Positions 4,698 through 5,473 of a DNA stretch of 5,473 nt are shown here, in pieces; the stretch's first letter is position 1, and each line of letters opens with the position of its first letter. A model generated the notes under the pieces. The model was not told the origin of the DNA, made no database searches, and worked only from the letters and a program-made list of their open reading frames with translations. A program made the position numbers and the translations under genes. Origin of the DNA: Candidatus Aenigmatarchaeota archaeon (lineage in GTDB: Archaea; Aenigmatarchaeota; Aenigmatarchaeia; PWEA01); assembly GCA_003550625.1 (NCBI GenBank), contig PUKU01000096.1:1-5473 (forward strand), given 5' to 3'.

Positions 4698-4706
4698 CTT
4701 TAATGG
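4698..4706 (+). promoter_or_regulatory. TATA-like element of the DUF5667-like gene
   Basis: TCTTTAATG centred near 4702 would start transcription near 4728, just ahead of the Shine-Dalgarno. A second element, TATGTATAAG at 4711-4720, would start it after the Shine-Dalgarno and is less suitable. Neither is a strong match. Confidence 0.3.
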
Positions 4707-4731
4707 GTATTATGTATAAGTTTAGGGTACA

Positions 4732-4739
4732 AGGAGGTG
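4732..4739 (+). promoter_or_regulatory. Strong Shine-Dalgarno of the DUF5667-like gene
   Basis: AGGAGGTG lies seven bases before the ATG at 4747 and fixes that start. With the Hsp20 gene it is one of only two clear Shine-Dalgarno sites in the window, which suggests high or separately controlled translation. Confidence 0.8.
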
Positions 4740-4746
4740 TCAAACT

Positions 4747-5457
4747 ATGAAAAGTATAATTCAGATCATGGTCGTTCTGGTAGCATCAGTTGTAGTGTTT
4801 TCACCGCTGGCTTCTGCACAGCCTGAGTTACCTGACCCAGGGATAACACCGGACAGTCCCTTCTATTTTGTAGAGACCTTCATGGATAGGTTCCGTGGTC
4901 CAGAAGAAGTTGCTGATCGAAAGGCAGCTGAGATTATAGCAATGGCAGAGGAGAACAACTCTGAAGCTCTTGCTAGAGCTGAGGAACAGTACAGCAGGGC
5001 TATGGAAAGGCTTGAGCAAAGGGCAGGTGACAACCCCAACATGAACGAAGAAAGTGCAAGACAGGCCAGTAACCACATGTTCCATCTCGCAAACGCCAGT
5101 GAAGGGGTTCCTGAACAGGCAAGAGAAGGAATACAGAGGGCTATGGAGAACAGTGCACATGCAAGAGAGAGGGCCATTGAAGTAATCAACAGAACTGATC
5201 CGGAGAGAGCAGGAGAAGTGGCCGAAGACACACTGGAAGAACTTGCTGCTAATGTACCTGAACAGGCAAGAGAGGGTCTTGAAAGAGCACTTGAAAACGT
5301 AAGACAGCAAAGAGGACCCGATCGGATCGGTCCACCAGTGAATGTTACAGACAGGGAACCTGGAGACGGTGCATCAGAGGAAATTGGTGAAAATGGACAG
5401 GAGTTGCCAGAGAACGAGACAGAAGAAATAAATGGAGGAGAACTTCCGCCTGTTTAG
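4747..5457 (+). CDS. Secreted alpha-helical protein, DUF5667-like, with internal repeat
   Basis: The 236-residue precursor has a signal peptide (MKSIIQIM, hydrophobic core, SASA-type end LASAQP at 21-26). Then comes the landmark DPGITPDSPFYFVETFMDRFR (30-50), matching the PGxxPDSPFYFL opening of DUF5667-type archaeal and bacterial exported proteins. The body, 52-188, is a long run of charged, Ala-rich helices likely to form a helical bundle or coiled coil. VPEQAREGxxRAxEN occurs at 121-135 and again at 170-184, a 49-residue period. The C-terminal 45 residues are acidic, Gly/Pro/Glu-rich and probably disordered. Five N-x-S/T sequons occur. No C-terminal anchor is visible, so it is probably released or bound to the cell surface. 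Function is unknown. The upstream membrane regulator and phased repeats suggest it is a regulated surface protein. Confidence 0.82.
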   Translation: MKSIIQIMVVLVASVVVFSPLASAQPELPDPGITPDSPFYFVETFMDRFRGPEEVADRKAAEIIAMAEENNSEALARAEEQYSRAMERLEQRAGDNPNMNEESARQASNHMFHLANASEGVPEQAREGIQRAMENSAHARERAIEVINRTDPERAGEVAEDTLEELAANVPEQAREGLERALENVRQQRGPDRIGPPVNVTDREPGDGASEEIGENGQELPENETEEINGGELPPV

Positions 5458-5461
5458 GCGG
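5446..5461 (+). terminator. Hairpin across the stop codon, possible terminator
   Basis: CCGCCT (5446-5451) and AGGCGG (5456-5461) form a perfect six-pair GC-rich stem with a GTTT loop, and the TAG stop codon lies at loop and stem. It is followed by CAAA and a C run rather than T, so it is not a standard terminator. The window ends 12 bases later, so a downstream T tract cannot be excluded. Confidence 0.35.
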
Positions 5462-5473
5462 CAAACCCCCCCT

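Noticed and set aside
4828..5310. Two long minus-strand frames over the DUF5667-like gene
   Set aside because: They mirror Ala/Glu/Arg-rich coding sequence, giving Cys/Ser/Leu-rich peptides; the plus-strand frame has a signal peptide, a family motif and a strong Shine-Dalgarno.
1..5473. CRISPR array, insertion sequence, tRNA or rRNA
   Set aside because: No regularly spaced long repeats, transposase motifs or cloverleaf-like sequences were seen on either strand.

Overview
The window is archaeal chromosomal DNA, AT-rich and tightly packed. Three things point to archaea. Most genes have a TATA-like box about 25 bases before the start codon, so most transcripts look leaderless. The protein families are archaeal: small ArsR-type winged-helix regulators, an amphi-Trp protein, a TGS1-like methyltransferase and a DUF5667-like secreted protein. 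There are many N-x-S/T sequons in the exported proteins. The mix resembles halophilic or DPANN-type euryarchaeal genomes, but the lineage cannot be fixed from this sequence.

Layout: (1) 1-371, minus: the N-terminal 123 residues of an unrecognised protein that runs off the left edge. (2) 419-850, minus: an Hsp20/alpha-crystallin small heat-shock protein with a strong Shine-Dalgarno. (3) 851-1050: a divergent intergenic region with promoters and an AT-rich inverted repeat, no gene seen. (4) 1051-1674, plus: a class I SAM methyltransferase of TGS1-like type. (5) 1675-2181, minus: a winged-helix regulator with two C-terminal membrane helices, divergent from (6) 2291-2788, plus: a small secreted four-cysteine protein. 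A perfect inverted repeat lies midway between their two TATA boxes. (7) 2850-3041, plus: a 63-residue charged orphan. (8) 3043-3306, minus: an 87-residue winged-helix regulator, divergent from (9) 3372-3647, plus: an amphi-Trp family protein. (10) 3765-4658, plus: a second membrane regulator with the opposite arrangement (exported domain, one membrane helix, cytosolic C-terminal winged helix). (11) 4747-5457, plus: a secreted, alpha-helical DUF5667-like protein with a strong Shine-Dalgarno. Three direct repeats spaced exactly 10 bases apart lie just upstream of it.

The theme is envelope and stress biology under local transcriptional control. Three DNA-binding proteins occur in 5.4 kb, two of them membrane-bound, and each sits beside a secreted or small stress-type protein with operator-like repeats in the shared or downstream promoter region. 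The regulator-target pairings are inferences from position and from the repeats; nothing in the sequence proves them. I saw no mobile element, CRISPR array, tRNA or rRNA.
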